Below, piece after piece: positions 37,223 to 45,242 of a DNA stretch of 64,000 bases. The stretch's first letter is position 1. Every line of letters begins with the position of its first letter. Source of the DNA: Sedimenticola thiotaurini (GTDB lineage Bacteria; Pseudomonadota; Gammaproteobacteria; Chromatiales; Chromatiaceae); NCBI RefSeq assembly GCF_001007875.1, contig NZ_CP011412.1, positions 2,108,001 to 2,172,000 on the forward strand. The letters are read 5' to 3'. A program made the translations under genes and the position numbers. The notes under the pieces are model-generated. The model saw only the letters and a list, made by a program, of their open reading frames with translations, made no database searches and was not told the DNA's origin.

Positions 37223-37645
37223 TCAGCCCGCCAGAGCGGCTCCGATTTTAGCCAGCAGATCGGCAGCCGCCACAGGTTTGACCACGTACTCCTTGGCCCC
37301 CTGCCTTAATCCCCAGGCCCGATCTGTCTCCTGGTCCTTGGTGGTTACTACAATGACCGGAATATCCTGGGTCTCCGGTGCCTTGCTGAGTTGTCGGGTC
37401 GCCTGAAACCCATTCAACCCCGGCATCACCACATCCATCAGCACCAGGTCCGGTTTTGCTTCTTTAGCCGTTGCAACACCGGACTCACCATCCGACGCGG
37501 TAATCACCTTATAACCGCCACTTTCAACAATCCCTTTAAGGATGTGTGTCTCTGTTGGCGAATCATCGACGATCAGAATGGTGACATCCGCCGCGTTGCT
37601 TCCATCGGATTGTCCTGCGCTGTTTTTCTTGAAGAAACGTCTCAT
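37223..37645 (-). CDS. pilH: Response regulator PilH
   Basis: Single receiver domain of the Pil-Chp pathway, thought to drain phosphate or promote retraction through PilT/PilU. The 140-residue protein has a 20-residue N-terminal tail, then DD at 27-28, phospho-acceptor Asp71 (LVLMDVVMPGLNG), Thr in VVTTKDQ and Lys in YVVKPV. It follows pilG by 45 bases and precedes pilI by ten. Naming relative to PilG rests on gene order and on the longer N-terminal tail. Confidence 0.92.
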   Translation of the reverse strand: MRRFFKKNSAGQSDGSNAADVTILIVDDSPTETHILKGIVESGGYKVITASDGESGVATAKEAKPDLVLMDVVMPGLNGFQATRQLSKAPETQDIPVIVVTTKDQETDRAWGLRQGAKEYVVKPVAAADLLAKIGAALAG

Positions 37646-37690
37646 AATCTAGTCTCTGTAGCTATGGGATACAATTTCAGATGCCGCTCA

Positions 37691-38086
37691 TCAGGCGGCC
37701 CGGGCTATATGTTTCCGAATAGCCCCAAGCAGTTCATCCTTGGTAAATGGTTTGGTCAGGTACTCCTCCGAACCAACAATGCGTCCGCGAGCTCGATCAA
37801 ACAGGCCATCTTTTGAGGAGAGCATGATGACAGGCGTGTTCTTGAACTCGCTGTTGTGTTTGATAAGGGCGCAGGTCTGATAACCATCCAGCCGCGGCAT
37901 CATAATATCCACAAAAATAATATCCGGGTTCGAATCGGCAATTACTGACAACGCCTCGAAACCATCATTGGCAGTAAATACCTCACACCCGGCCTTTTTC
38001 AACAAACTCTCAGCAGTCCTGCGGATCGTCTTGCTGTCGTCGACGACCATCACCTTCCGACCGGAGATATCGACATCTTCACTCAT
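37691..38086 (-). CDS. pilG: Response regulator PilG
   Basis: Receiver protein that promotes pilus extension and activates adenylate cyclase in related species. The 131-residue protein has VVDDSKTIRRTAE, phospho-acceptor Asp60 (IIFVDIMMPRLDGYQT), the switch residues MLSSKDG and the lysine in YLTKPFTKDELL. It is the first gene of pilG-pilH-pilI-pilJ-chpA-chpC. A candidate promoter on the minus strand is TTGCTA, 16 bases, CATATT, about 50 bases upstream. Full length for the family. Confidence 0.94.
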   Translation of the reverse strand: MSEDVDISGRKVMVVDDSKTIRRTAESLLKKAGCEVFTANDGFEALSVIADSNPDIIFVDIMMPRLDGYQTCALIKHNSEFKNTPVIMLSSKDGLFDRARGRIVGSEEYLTKPFTKDELLGAIRKHIARAA

Positions 38087-38168
38087 TGCCCAGCTTCCTC
38101 TGATTCATACAACCTCTCAATATGGAAGATGCAGTACTGCTAGCAACTCTGAGCCGGGGTAAGTCTAC

Positions 38169-38192
38169 CTGCCCCGGCATCCGGCCGGGCAG
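38169..38192 (-). terminator. Hairpin after the rhodanese gene
   Basis: A GC-rich stem (38169-38178 with 38184-38192, one bulge) lies one base past the rhodanese stop on the minus strand. No T tract follows, so it is a weak terminator at best. It separates the rhodanese gene from pilG. Confidence 0.35.
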
Positions 38193-38193
38193 C

Positions 38194-38916
38194 TCAATGC
38201 ACCGTCGTCAGGCCAAACAGCTGCCAAACCTGCATTCCGCCACGATAATAGTGTAACTTTTCCGCTGGATAGCCAACGGCAAGGAGGCCACGAATTGCTC
38301 TGGGAGATTGCCCGCAGGCCGGGCCATTACACCAGAGCACCAACTCCTTGCAGTCGCTGAAATCCCACTGGTCCGTCATGTACTTGGCATCCAGGACGCC
38401 CCACTCTTCCAGCTTTTGGGTCATCGCCCCGACCGACTCCCGCTGCTTGGCACCGAACAGCAGCAGCGCCTCGATCATCTCAGGATCATCAGCGCTTTTT
38501 GTCAGATCGGTAAACGGGACATTGATTGATCCCGGGATCGTGCCCTTGGCATGCCATTCCGGTGTCCGCGCGTCTATCAAAAGCCCGTTGCCATCCCGCA
38601 GTTGATTCTCCATAAAATTAAACACTTCAACCTCACCGATCGTCTTGACGGCCGGATCGGCATCCATAGGTCCGATACAGAACGGCGGACAGTGTCGACT
38701 GGTCTTGGCGTAATAGCCGTGCAGTTCGAAATCGGGATCCTGGACCCGCTGCACCTTTACCGAACGACCTTTATGCATCACGTGCAGATAGGGCTTCCCC
38801 TCGTACAACGGTATCACGTCATCCTTGCCGGCCTGGCCCTCTTCTTCTGCCCCAAACCCGGGTCCGGCCGTCAACAGGATAGAAAAAACGGTCAGAAAGA
38901 CCATTAGTCTCCGCAT
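38194..38916 (-). CDS. Exported rhodanese-domain protein with a two-cysteine active loop
   Basis: A 240-residue precursor with a signal peptide (RRLMVFLTVFSILLTAGPGFGA) and one rhodanese domain at about 100-240. The domain has LLIDARTPEWHAKGTIPGSINVPF and the active-site loop LVLWCNGPACGQSPRAI, where two cysteines are spaced by four residues. The mature N-terminus contains CPPFC, a further close Cys pair. A periplasmic sulfurtransferase or redox role is inferred. GGGGG precedes the ATG at 38916; an ATG at 38928 is less likely. It is upstream of pilG on the same strand and separated by 107 bases. Such genes are common in sulfur oxidisers. Confidence 0.85.
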   Translation of the reverse strand: MRRLMVFLTVFSILLTAGPGFGAEEEGQAGKDDVIPLYEGKPYLHVMHKGRSVKVQRVQDPDFELHGYYAKTSRHCPPFCIGPMDADPAVKTIGEVEVFNFMENQLRDGNGLLIDARTPEWHAKGTIPGSINVPFTDLTKSADDPEMIEALLLFGAKQRESVGAMTQKLEEWGVLDAKYMTDQWDFSDCKELVLWCNGPACGQSPRAIRGLLAVGYPAEKLHYYRGGMQVWQLFGLTTVH

Positions 38917-39034
38917 ACTAACCCCCATAAAAAAACGCTATCTGACGTAGCTTCGTTAGTGGCACACCACTGTCACTCCCAGATATATCGTCCGAAAGCC
39001 GCGCAACCTGAGCGATATCTATAATTTTTTTCGA

Positions 39035-39397
39035 TCAGCGGTGCAGAAACCGATCCATGATCTTTTTCCTGAGCTCAGAAATCGTCGCGCCGGAGAGATA
39101 CTCCTGGTATATCTCCTCCTGGTTGGCCGCATCCAGCTTGCTGTAGAACACCGCGCTGCCGGCATACCTGTCTTTCAACTCATTTTCAAAAGATTCACGG
39201 GAGAGCCGATCGCCCGCTGAGCCACCGGTTGCCGGCACTCCGACTTTGCTGGCCTCCGCCTTGAGCGCGCTGAGATAATCATCTTCTTCCGCCCCATTCA
39301 CCGAGAACGAGATCACAATTCCGATAATCACTCCACCGAATACGCCCGACAGCCGGGCAAAGCCACTTCTGTTAAACCGAGATCGCCACATCCTCAT
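39035..39397 (-). CDS. Small exported or membrane-anchored protein of unknown function
   Basis: About 120 residues with an N-terminal hydrophobic segment (LSGVFGGVIIGIVISFSV) that could be a signal or anchor, followed by a charged helical domain (YLSALKAEASKVG and ISELRKKIMDRFL). I do not recognise a family. ATG at 39397 has GAGGT seven bases upstream and is preferred to GTG at 39403. It lies upstream of the rhodanese gene on the same strand, with 118 bases between, and is divergent from gshB. Confidence 0.65.
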   Translation of the reverse strand: MRMWRSRFNRSGFARLSGVFGGVIIGIVISFSVNGAEEDDYLSALKAEASKVGVPATGGSAGDRLSRESFENELKDRYAGSAVFYSKLDAANQEEIYQEYLSGATISELRKKIMDRFLHR

Positions 39398-39630
39398 AAA
39401 CACACCTCACGTCCCGACCCAAACCTGTACGCCAGATCCTTGATCCTGCGTTCAACACATTTTCGCCGTTTCCAAACACCTGATCCCTGGAGGTGGAATT
39501 TTAAAATCAGGTTACTGTGTGAATCTGGTTTTTTCTAATAATGGAGCTTTATTACGACCACAACCTGAGAGAAAATAACAACAGATAACCCTAACTGCAA
39601 CCATGAATATGGAAAGTTGCGGCCGGAACG

Positions 39631-39659
39631 CCGACAAACCGAACATCCTCCGGTATGAT
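39631..39659 (+). promoter_or_regulatory. Candidate promoter giving a leaderless gshB transcript
   Basis: CCGACA (39631-39636), a 17-base spacer and TATGAT (39654-39659) form a good sigma-70 promoter (4 of 6 and 5 of 6). The -10 ends six bases before the gshB ATG at 39666, so the expected start is at or next to the A of the ATG. No Shine-Dalgarno sequence precedes the gene, in keeping with a leaderless message. Confidence 0.5.
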
Positions 39660-39665
39660 TGAAAA

Positions 39666-40616
39666 ATGACTATTACTCTCGGTGTTGTGATGGATCCGAT
39701 TGAGTCCATCAACATAAAAAAGGACAGCACATTCGCCATGCTGCTGGAGGCCCAGCGGCGCGGTTGGGGTGTGCGTTACATGGAGCAGCAGGATCTGTTC
39801 CTGGATAATGACCGTGCCTGTGCCCGGGTCCGAACATTGCTAGTGGAAGAGAATCCCCTGGAGTGGTTCCGCTTTGTCGCTGAGGAGACCATCGCTCTGG
39901 ATGAACTGGATGTCATCCTGATGCGTAAAGACCCCCCTTTTGACATGGACTATATCTATACCACCTACCTGCTGGAGAAAGCTGAGGAGCGTGGTGTATT
40001 GACCGTAAACCATCCAGCCAGCCTGCGGGATTGCAACGAAAAGCTGTTTACTGCCTGGTTTCCCCAGTGCTGCACGCCCACGCTGGTGACCAGCAATCGG
40101 GAGCGCATCCTGCAGTTCATGGACCAGCACAAGGACATGATATTGAAACCCCTGGATGGAATGGGTGGCAGTTCCATCTTCCGGGTACGCCAGGGCGACC
40201 CCAATATCAACGTGATTATCGAGACCCTGACAAGCCAGGGCAAGCGACTGATCATGGCACAGCGTTTTGTGCCCGAAATCAGCCAGGGGGACAAACGTAT
40301 CCTGATGGTGGACGGAGAGCCGGTGCCCTACGCGCTGGCGCGCATTCCCAAGCCAGGTGAAACCCGGGGCAATCTGGCGGCCGGCGCTACCGGCCAGGGG
40401 ATTCCGCTGTCAGAGCAGGATCGCTGGATCGCCCTGCAGGTGGGTCCGAGCCTGAGGCAACGGGGTATACTATTTGCCGGACTCGATGTGATCGGCGATT
40501 ATCTCACCGAAATAAACGTCACCAGTCCAACCTGCATCAGGGAACTGGATAGCCAGTTCGGACTCAATATCAGCGCTCAACTGTTGGATTGTATTGAAGA
40601 GAAACTGGCGCAATGA
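39666..40616 (+). CDS. gshB: Glutathione synthetase
   Basis: ATP-grasp enzyme joining gamma-glutamylcysteine and glycine in the last step of glutathione synthesis. The 316-residue protein shows LGVVMDPIESINIKKDSTFAM-like N-terminal sequence (split here: VVMDPIESIN, KKDSTFAMLLEAQ), MRKDPPFDMDYIYTTYLLE, the ATP-site ILKPLDGMGGSSIFRV and the closing LDVIGDYLTEINVTSPTCIR. Full length. It lacks a ribosome binding site and has a promoter placed so close that the message may be leaderless. The next gene, apbE, overlaps its end as ATGA. Confidence 0.95.
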   Translation: MTITLGVVMDPIESINIKKDSTFAMLLEAQRRGWGVRYMEQQDLFLDNDRACARVRTLLVEENPLEWFRFVAEETIALDELDVILMRKDPPFDMDYIYTTYLLEKAEERGVLTVNHPASLRDCNEKLFTAWFPQCCTPTLVTSNRERILQFMDQHKDMILKPLDGMGGSSIFRVRQGDPNINVIIETLTSQGKRLIMAQRFVPEISQGDKRILMVDGEPVPYALARIPKPGETRGNLAAGATGQGIPLSEQDRWIALQVGPSLRQRGILFAGLDVIGDYLTEINVTSPTCIRELDSQFGLNISAQLLDCIEEKLAQ

Positions 40617-41668
40617 AGTATCTTAAAATTTTCTCCTGGCTGGCCCTGCTGCTGTTCCTGGCGGGCTGCGACCAATCCCCACCGGATTTTAAAGGCAAAT
40701 TTCTCGCTTTTGGCACCCTGGTGGATATCTCCATAGCCGGAGTCTCCCAGCAGGAAGCGCAGGCGGCTACGGATATTATTGAAAATGACTTCAAACGCAT
40801 GCATCGCTCCTGGCACGCCTGGGATCCGGGTCCGCTTGGACGTGTCAACAAACTGCTGGAGACCGGCGGGACATTTTCTGCCCCGCCCTCCGTGCTGCCA
40901 CTGATCATACGTGGCGCCGAACTATCGGAGAAAAGCGACGGTCTGTTCAATCCGGCCATCGGACGCCTGATCGATGCCTGGGGATTTCACAGCAACGATC
41001 CTGCCGGGCACCGACCACCGCCTCAAGCAACAATCGACCAGTTTCTGGCCGACGCGCCCAGCATGAGTGATCTGCATATTGACGGTATTCGGATGCGTAG
41101 CAGCAACCCGGCGGTAAAACTGGATTTCGGTGCCTTCGGCAAAGGCTACGGTATCGACCTGGCAGTGGAGCACCTGAAAGATCTGGGTATCCAGAACACG
41201 ATCCTGAATGCGGGCGGCGATCTGCGTGCCATCGGCAGTCATAATGGCCAGCCCTGGCGCATCGCTATCCGCAACCCCAGTGGCGAAGGCGTTCTGGGCG
41301 TTATCGAGACCCAGGGAAATGAGAGCATCTTTACCTCAGGCGACTACGAACGCAATTTCACCTGGGAGGGTAAACGGTACCACCACATAATCGATCCCCG
41401 AACCGGCTATCCCGCGGTTGGCACTCGATCGGTCACCGTGATCCATAATGACGCCACCACGGCCGATGCAGCCGCCACGGCACTGTTCATTGCCGGACCC
41501 TCGCGCTGGTATGAGATCGCCCAACGCATGGGAGTCGGTTATGTACTGCTGGTGGACACTGAGGGCACCCTGCATATGAACCCGGCGATGCAGACCCGGG
41601 TCGCCCTGACCGATACCAATCACACCATCAAGCTGAGCCCACCGCTCAGGGTAGCACCGGCGGATTGA
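40613..41668 (+). CDS. apbE: FAD:protein FMN transferase, lipoprotein (ApbE family)
   Basis: Attaches FMN covalently to flavoproteins such as subunits of the Nqr and Rnf complexes, on the periplasmic side. The 351-residue precursor has a lipoprotein signal (LLLFLAGCDQ, lipidation on the Cys), the N-terminal FGTLVDISI, VKLDFGAFGKGYGIDLA, LNAGGDLRAIG, HHIIDPRTGYPA and the metal/FAD site DATTADAAATALF. All are family features. It overlaps gshB by four bases and is closely followed by a tonB gene, an insertion relative to the Pseudomonas gshB-tonB3 order. Confidence 0.92.
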   Translation: MKYLKIFSWLALLLFLAGCDQSPPDFKGKFLAFGTLVDISIAGVSQQEAQAATDIIENDFKRMHRSWHAWDPGPLGRVNKLLETGGTFSAPPSVLPLIIRGAELSEKSDGLFNPAIGRLIDAWGFHSNDPAGHRPPPQATIDQFLADAPSMSDLHIDGIRMRSSNPAVKLDFGAFGKGYGIDLAVEHLKDLGIQNTILNAGGDLRAIGSHNGQPWRIAIRNPSGEGVLGVIETQGNESIFTSGDYERNFTWEGKRYHHIIDPRTGYPAVGTRSVTVIHNDATTADAAATALFIAGPSRWYEIAQRMGVGYVLLVDTEGTLHMNPAMQTRVALTDTNHTIKLSPPLRVAPAD

Positions 41669-41682
41669 GCAGCCGATCAAAT

Positions 41683-42582
41683 ATGAAGCGTTCCGGCATA
41701 GTCACCTCGATCGACCGTTTAGGCCTGACCCTGTTCGTAGCAGTCACCCTGCATGCGGTAGGAATTCTGGGTGTCAGTTTCACCCTGGAAACACCCGAAA
41801 AACTCCCCACGCCTGACCGCACGCTGGAGATCATGGTGGTGCAGAACCCGAAAAAGAGCCCGCCCAAGGAGCCGCTGGAGAAAGCCGATTTCCTCGCCCA
41901 GGCTACCCAGGTAGGAGGGGGAAACCAGCCTGACAAGGTGCGCCCGAAGACCCAGGTGACGCCACCGACACCACCGCAGCAACCTAAACAGGTCCAGACC
42001 ACCGCGCCCACACCGCCTCAGGCGGCCCAGGCCGCGGCCAAGCAGCCCAAAAAAGTGCTTACCCAGCAGCAGCCGGAGCGCCGCAAGATAGAGACTGAAC
42101 CGAAAAAGCAGCCACAACCGGAAAAGAAACGGATCACGGCGGCGCAGCTGCTGGCCAGCACCAATCAGGAGATCAGCCGGCTGACCGCCGAACTGGACAA
42201 GAAAACCAAGGCCTATGCCAAGCGCCCCCGACGTAAAACCCTGATGGCAAGTACCCAGGAGTACAAATACGCCAGCTACCTGGACGCCTGGCGACGCAAA
42301 GTGGAGCGGGTCGGCAACCTGAACTATCCGGATGAAGCCAAACGCCGCAAACTGTATGGCAATCTGGTACTCCATGTAGCCATCCGGCCCGACGGCAGTG
42401 TCCGGTCGATCAATGTGCGCAAATCATCCGGCCACAAGTTACTGGATGATGCCGCCATCCGTATCGTCAAGCTCTCCGCCCCGTTCGCCCCATTTCCGGC
42501 GGAGATCAGAAAGGAGACCGATATCCTGGATATCATCCGGACCTGGCAGTTCCGTAACAACGATCAACTTTTCTCCAAATAG
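41683..42582 (+). CDS. TonB family protein near the twitching genes (TonB3-like)
   Basis: About 299 residues with an N-terminal membrane anchor (LGLTLFVAVTLHAVGILGVSF), a linker rich in Pro, Gln and Lys, a coiled-coil stretch (QEISRLTAELDKKTKAYAK) and a C-terminal TonB domain (YASYLDAWRRKVERVGNLNYP, then IRPDGSVRSINVRKSSGHKLL). The coiled coil is not typical of iron-transport TonB. Its place between gshB and yqgE matches TonB3 of P. aeruginosa, which affects twitching motility. ATG at 41683 is preferred over a TTG at 41665 that overlaps apbE. Confidence 0.85.
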   Translation: MKRSGIVTSIDRLGLTLFVAVTLHAVGILGVSFTLETPEKLPTPDRTLEIMVVQNPKKSPPKEPLEKADFLAQATQVGGGNQPDKVRPKTQVTPPTPPQQPKQVQTTAPTPPQAAQAAAKQPKKVLTQQQPERRKIETEPKKQPQPEKKRITAAQLLASTNQEISRLTAELDKKTKAYAKRPRRKTLMASTQEYKYASYLDAWRRKVERVGNLNYPDEAKRRKLYGNLVLHVAIRPDGSVRSINVRKSSGHKLLDDAAIRIVKLSAPFAPFPAEIRKETDILDIIRTWQFRNNDQLFSK

Positions 42583-42629
42583 CCGCCAGCAGTTGCGGTG
42601 CCACCGCCCGCGACCGATACTATGCAGAT

Positions 42630-43193
42630 ATGAACGATCCTGAATCCCTGACCAACCAGTTCCTGATCGCCATGCCGGGGTTGAATGATGCCAACTTCCA
42701 CCATACCGTGACCTATCTCTGCCAACACGGTAAAGAGGGGGCCATGGGCATTGTGATCAATCGTCCATCCGGCCTGCGGCTGAACGATATTCTGGAACAG
42801 CTGGAGATCAGCGACACTCCCCTTCCCGACGCCGAACAACTGATCTATGTAGGCGGACCGGTACAGACCGACCGTGGTTTTGTCCTGCACACCGGCGGCA
42901 CCGAGTGGGATTCAACCCTACAGATCACCCCCACCATCAGCATCACTACCTCACGGGATATCCTGGCTGCCATCGCCCGGGGAGAAGGACCGGAAAAGTC
43001 CCTGATCGCCCTTGGCTACGCCGGCTGGGGTGAGGGACAGCTGGAACAGGAGATGAGCGCCAACGCCTGGCTGAACGGACCGGCACCGGAACAGGTGCTG
43101 TTTGATCTGCCGCCGGAAGCTCGCTGGGAGGCGGCGGCAAAAGCTCTCGGCGTCGACCTCAACCTGCTGTCAGGAGAGGCCGGACATGCCTAG
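42630..43193 (+). CDS. yqgE: YqgE/AlgH family protein
   Basis: A 187-residue cytoplasmic protein of the UPF0301 (DUF179) family, opening with SLTNQFLIAMPGLNDANFHH and containing TYLCQHGKEGAMGIVINRP, YVGGPVQTDRGFVLH and LGYAGWGEGQLEQEM, all family motifs. The function is not established, although AlgH is linked to alginate regulation in Pseudomonas. The gene is widely found before ruvX, as here. Confidence 0.93.
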   Translation: MNDPESLTNQFLIAMPGLNDANFHHTVTYLCQHGKEGAMGIVINRPSGLRLNDILEQLEISDTPLPDAEQLIYVGGPVQTDRGFVLHTGGTEWDSTLQITPTISITTSRDILAAIARGEGPEKSLIALGYAGWGEGQLEQEMSANAWLNGPAPEQVLFDLPPEARWEAAAKALGVDLNLLSGEAGHA

Positions 43194-43334
43194 GAACCCG
43201 GCCGGAACCGCTGCGCTGCTGCCGCACTCAGATTACGGTTTCGCACCCATCTTCCCAGACCCCGGACAACACCCGATGGACTATCGATCGGACGCTGCCG
43301 GCCTGGCACAACAACACTGAACCGACTGCCAAAA

Positions 43335-43736
43335 ATGGGTACACTACTGGGCTTTGACTACGGCACCGCCAAGATAGGCATCGCCGTCGGCCAGACCGGG
43401 ACCGGGACTGCCAATCCGCTCACCACCTTGCGGGCCATCCGGCAGAAACCTGACTGGGCGGCGATCAGCCGACTGATCGATGAATGGCAGCCGGAAGCGC
43501 TGGTGGTCGGCCTGCCATTCGACATGGATGACACCGAGACGGAAATAGCGCCCCTGGCGCGCCGTTTTGCCCGGCAGCTGGAAGGACGTTACCGCCTGCC
43601 GGTGCACATGGCTGACGAACGCCTGACTTCCCAGGTGGCCCGTCAGGAGCTGGGACGCAGGATAAAAAATTACGCAGAACTGGACGCCATCGCGGCAAAA
43701 CTAATACTGGAAACCTGGCTAAGTGAACGACGATAA
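43335..43736 (+). CDS. ruvX: Holliday-junction-resolvase-like nuclease RuvX/YqgF
   Basis: An RNase H-fold nuclease implicated in 16S rRNA 5' end maturation (also called pre-16S rRNA nuclease). The 133-residue protein has LLGFDYGTAKIGIAVG with the first catalytic Asp, VVGLPFDMDDTETE and the second acidic site DERLTSQVARQEL, then ELDAIAAKLILETWL. It follows yqgE after 141 bases and overlaps pyrR by 14 bases. No ribosome binding site is seen, so translation may depend on upstream coupling. Confidence 0.94.
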   Translation: MGTLLGFDYGTAKIGIAVGQTGTGTANPLTTLRAIRQKPDWAAISRLIDEWQPEALVVGLPFDMDDTETEIAPLARRFARQLEGRYRLPVHMADERLTSQVARQELGRRIKNYAELDAIAAKLILETWLSERR

Positions 43737-44268
43737 AATCTATATGCAGGCCGAAGCGATTGACGGGTTGATCGGGGAGATGGTGCAGGCCCTTAAAACC
43801 CGCCTTGAGGTGCAGCAAGTTAAAGACCCGGTCATGATCGGCATCCATACCGGTGGTGTCTGGCTGGCGGAACGGTTGCACAGTCAGTTGGCTATCCAAC
43901 AACCCCTGGGCACCCTGGACATCTCGTTTTACCGGGATGACTTCACCCGTATCGGTATGAATCCCAAGGTGAAACCCTCGCAGATCCCATTTGAAGTGGA
44001 GGACCGCCACATCATCCTGGTGGACGATGTGCTGCAGACCGGCCGGACCATTCGCGCTGCCATGAACGAAATATTCGACTACGGCAGACCCGCTTCAATC
44101 ATCCTGGCCACGCTGGTAGAGCGCAGTGGCCGGGAACTCCCGATTCAGCCCAGCGTGGTCGGTGTGCGACCACCGCTGACCAACGAGCAGCAGATCACAT
44201 TGACCGGGCCGGACCCCCTCAAGCTGATCATCGGCACCTCCAAACAGGAGACCAGGGAAACATCGTGA
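43723..44268 (+). CDS. pyrR: PyrR: uracil phosphoribosyltransferase-like pyrimidine regulator
   Basis: A 181-residue phosphoribosyltransferase-fold protein with the PRPP motif [15 protein letters not shown] and [13 protein letters not shown]. In gram-positives PyrR is an RNA-binding attenuator of pyr genes; its role in gammaproteobacteria is less clear. GTG start at 43723 lies inside the ruvX end. It overlaps pyrB as GTGA, so it is the first of the pyr genes and probably cotranscribed with them. Confidence 0.93.
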   Translation: MNDDKIYMQAEAIDGLIGEMVQALKTRLEVQQVKDPVMIGIHTGGVWLAERLHSQLAIQQPLGTLDISFYRDDFTRIGMNPKVKPSQIPFEVEDRHIILVDDVLQTGRTIRAAMNEIFDYGRPASIILATLVERSGRELPIQPSVVGVRPPLTNEQQITLTGPDPLKLIIGTSKQETRETS

Positions 44269-45242
44269 GCAAGCCCAATATACAACTCGACAGCCAAGGC
44301 AGACTCAAGCACTTCCTCACTATCGACGGCCTCAACCGGAAGATGCTGACCGAGATACTCGACACCGCGGAATCCTTCACCGGGGTGTCGGAACGGGTGG
44401 TCAAGAAGGTGCCCCTGCTGCGCGGCAAGACCATCTGCAATCTCTTTTTTGAAAACAGCACCCGCACCCGCACCACCTTTGAGGTGGCCGCCAAGCGCCT
44501 CTCGGCCGATGTGCTCAATCTCAATGTCAGCACCTCCTCCACCAAGAAGGGCGAGACCCTGCTGGACACCCTGCGTAACCTGGAGGCGATGCATGTGGAC
44601 ATGTTTGTCATTCGCCATTCAGACAGCGGGGCGGCACACTTTTTCGCCACCCACGCGGCCCCCCATATCAGCGTCATCAATGCCGGTGACGGACAGCACG
44701 CCCACCCCACCCAGGCGATGCTGGACATGTTCACCATCCGGCGTCACAAGCAGGAGTTCACTGGATTGCGGGTCGCCATCGTGGGTGACATCCTCCACTC
44801 CCGGGTAGCCCGCTCCCAAATCCTGGCGCTGAATACCCTGGGCACATCGGAGGTTCGGGTGATCGCCCCACGAACCCTGCTGCCCGCCGACCTGCGCACC
44901 CTGGGTGTGCATGTTTTTCACGACCTGGAAGAGGGTATTCGGGATGTGGATGTGGTGATCATGCTGCGGCTGCAGAAAGAGCGCATGACCGGCGCCCTGC
45001 TACCCAGTGAACATGAATATTTCCAGCTTTACGGACTCACCGAAAAACGGCTTAAAGCGGCCAAACCGGACGCCATCGTCATGCATCCCGGCCCTATCAA
45101 CCGCGGTGTGGAGATGGATTCCCAGGTAGCCGACGGACCGCGCTCGGTGATTCTGCAACAGGTGAGTTTCGGTATTGCGGTGCGCATGGCGGTGATGTCC
45201 ATCGCCATGGGCACCCAGGCCCAGGGAGCAGCCGCACGATGA
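44265..45242 (+). CDS. pyrB: Aspartate carbamoyltransferase catalytic subunit
   Basis: Joins carbamoyl phosphate and aspartate in the second step of pyrimidine synthesis. The 325-residue protein has [19 protein letters not shown] with the STRT carbamoyl phosphate loop, [20 protein letters not shown], and [13 protein letters not shown] near the C-terminus. It lacks a separate regulatory PyrI and is followed at once by a dihydroorotase homologue without metal ligands, the same arrangement as the Pseudomonas PyrB-PyrC' complex. GTG start, overlapping pyrR. Confidence 0.95.
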   Translation: MSKPNIQLDSQGRLKHFLTIDGLNRKMLTEILDTAESFTGVSERVVKKVPLLRGKTICNLFFENSTRTRTTFEVAAKRLSADVLNLNVSTSSTKKGETLLDTLRNLEAMHVDMFVIRHSDSGAAHFFATHAAPHISVINAGDGQHAHPTQAMLDMFTIRRHKQEFTGLRVAIVGDILHSRVARSQILALNTLGTSEVRVIAPRTLLPADLRTLGVHVFHDLEEGIRDVDVVIMLRLQKERMTGALLPSEHEYFQLYGLTEKRLKAAKPDAIVMHPGPINRGVEMDSQVADGPRSVILQQVSFGIAVRMAVMSIAMGTQAQGAAAR

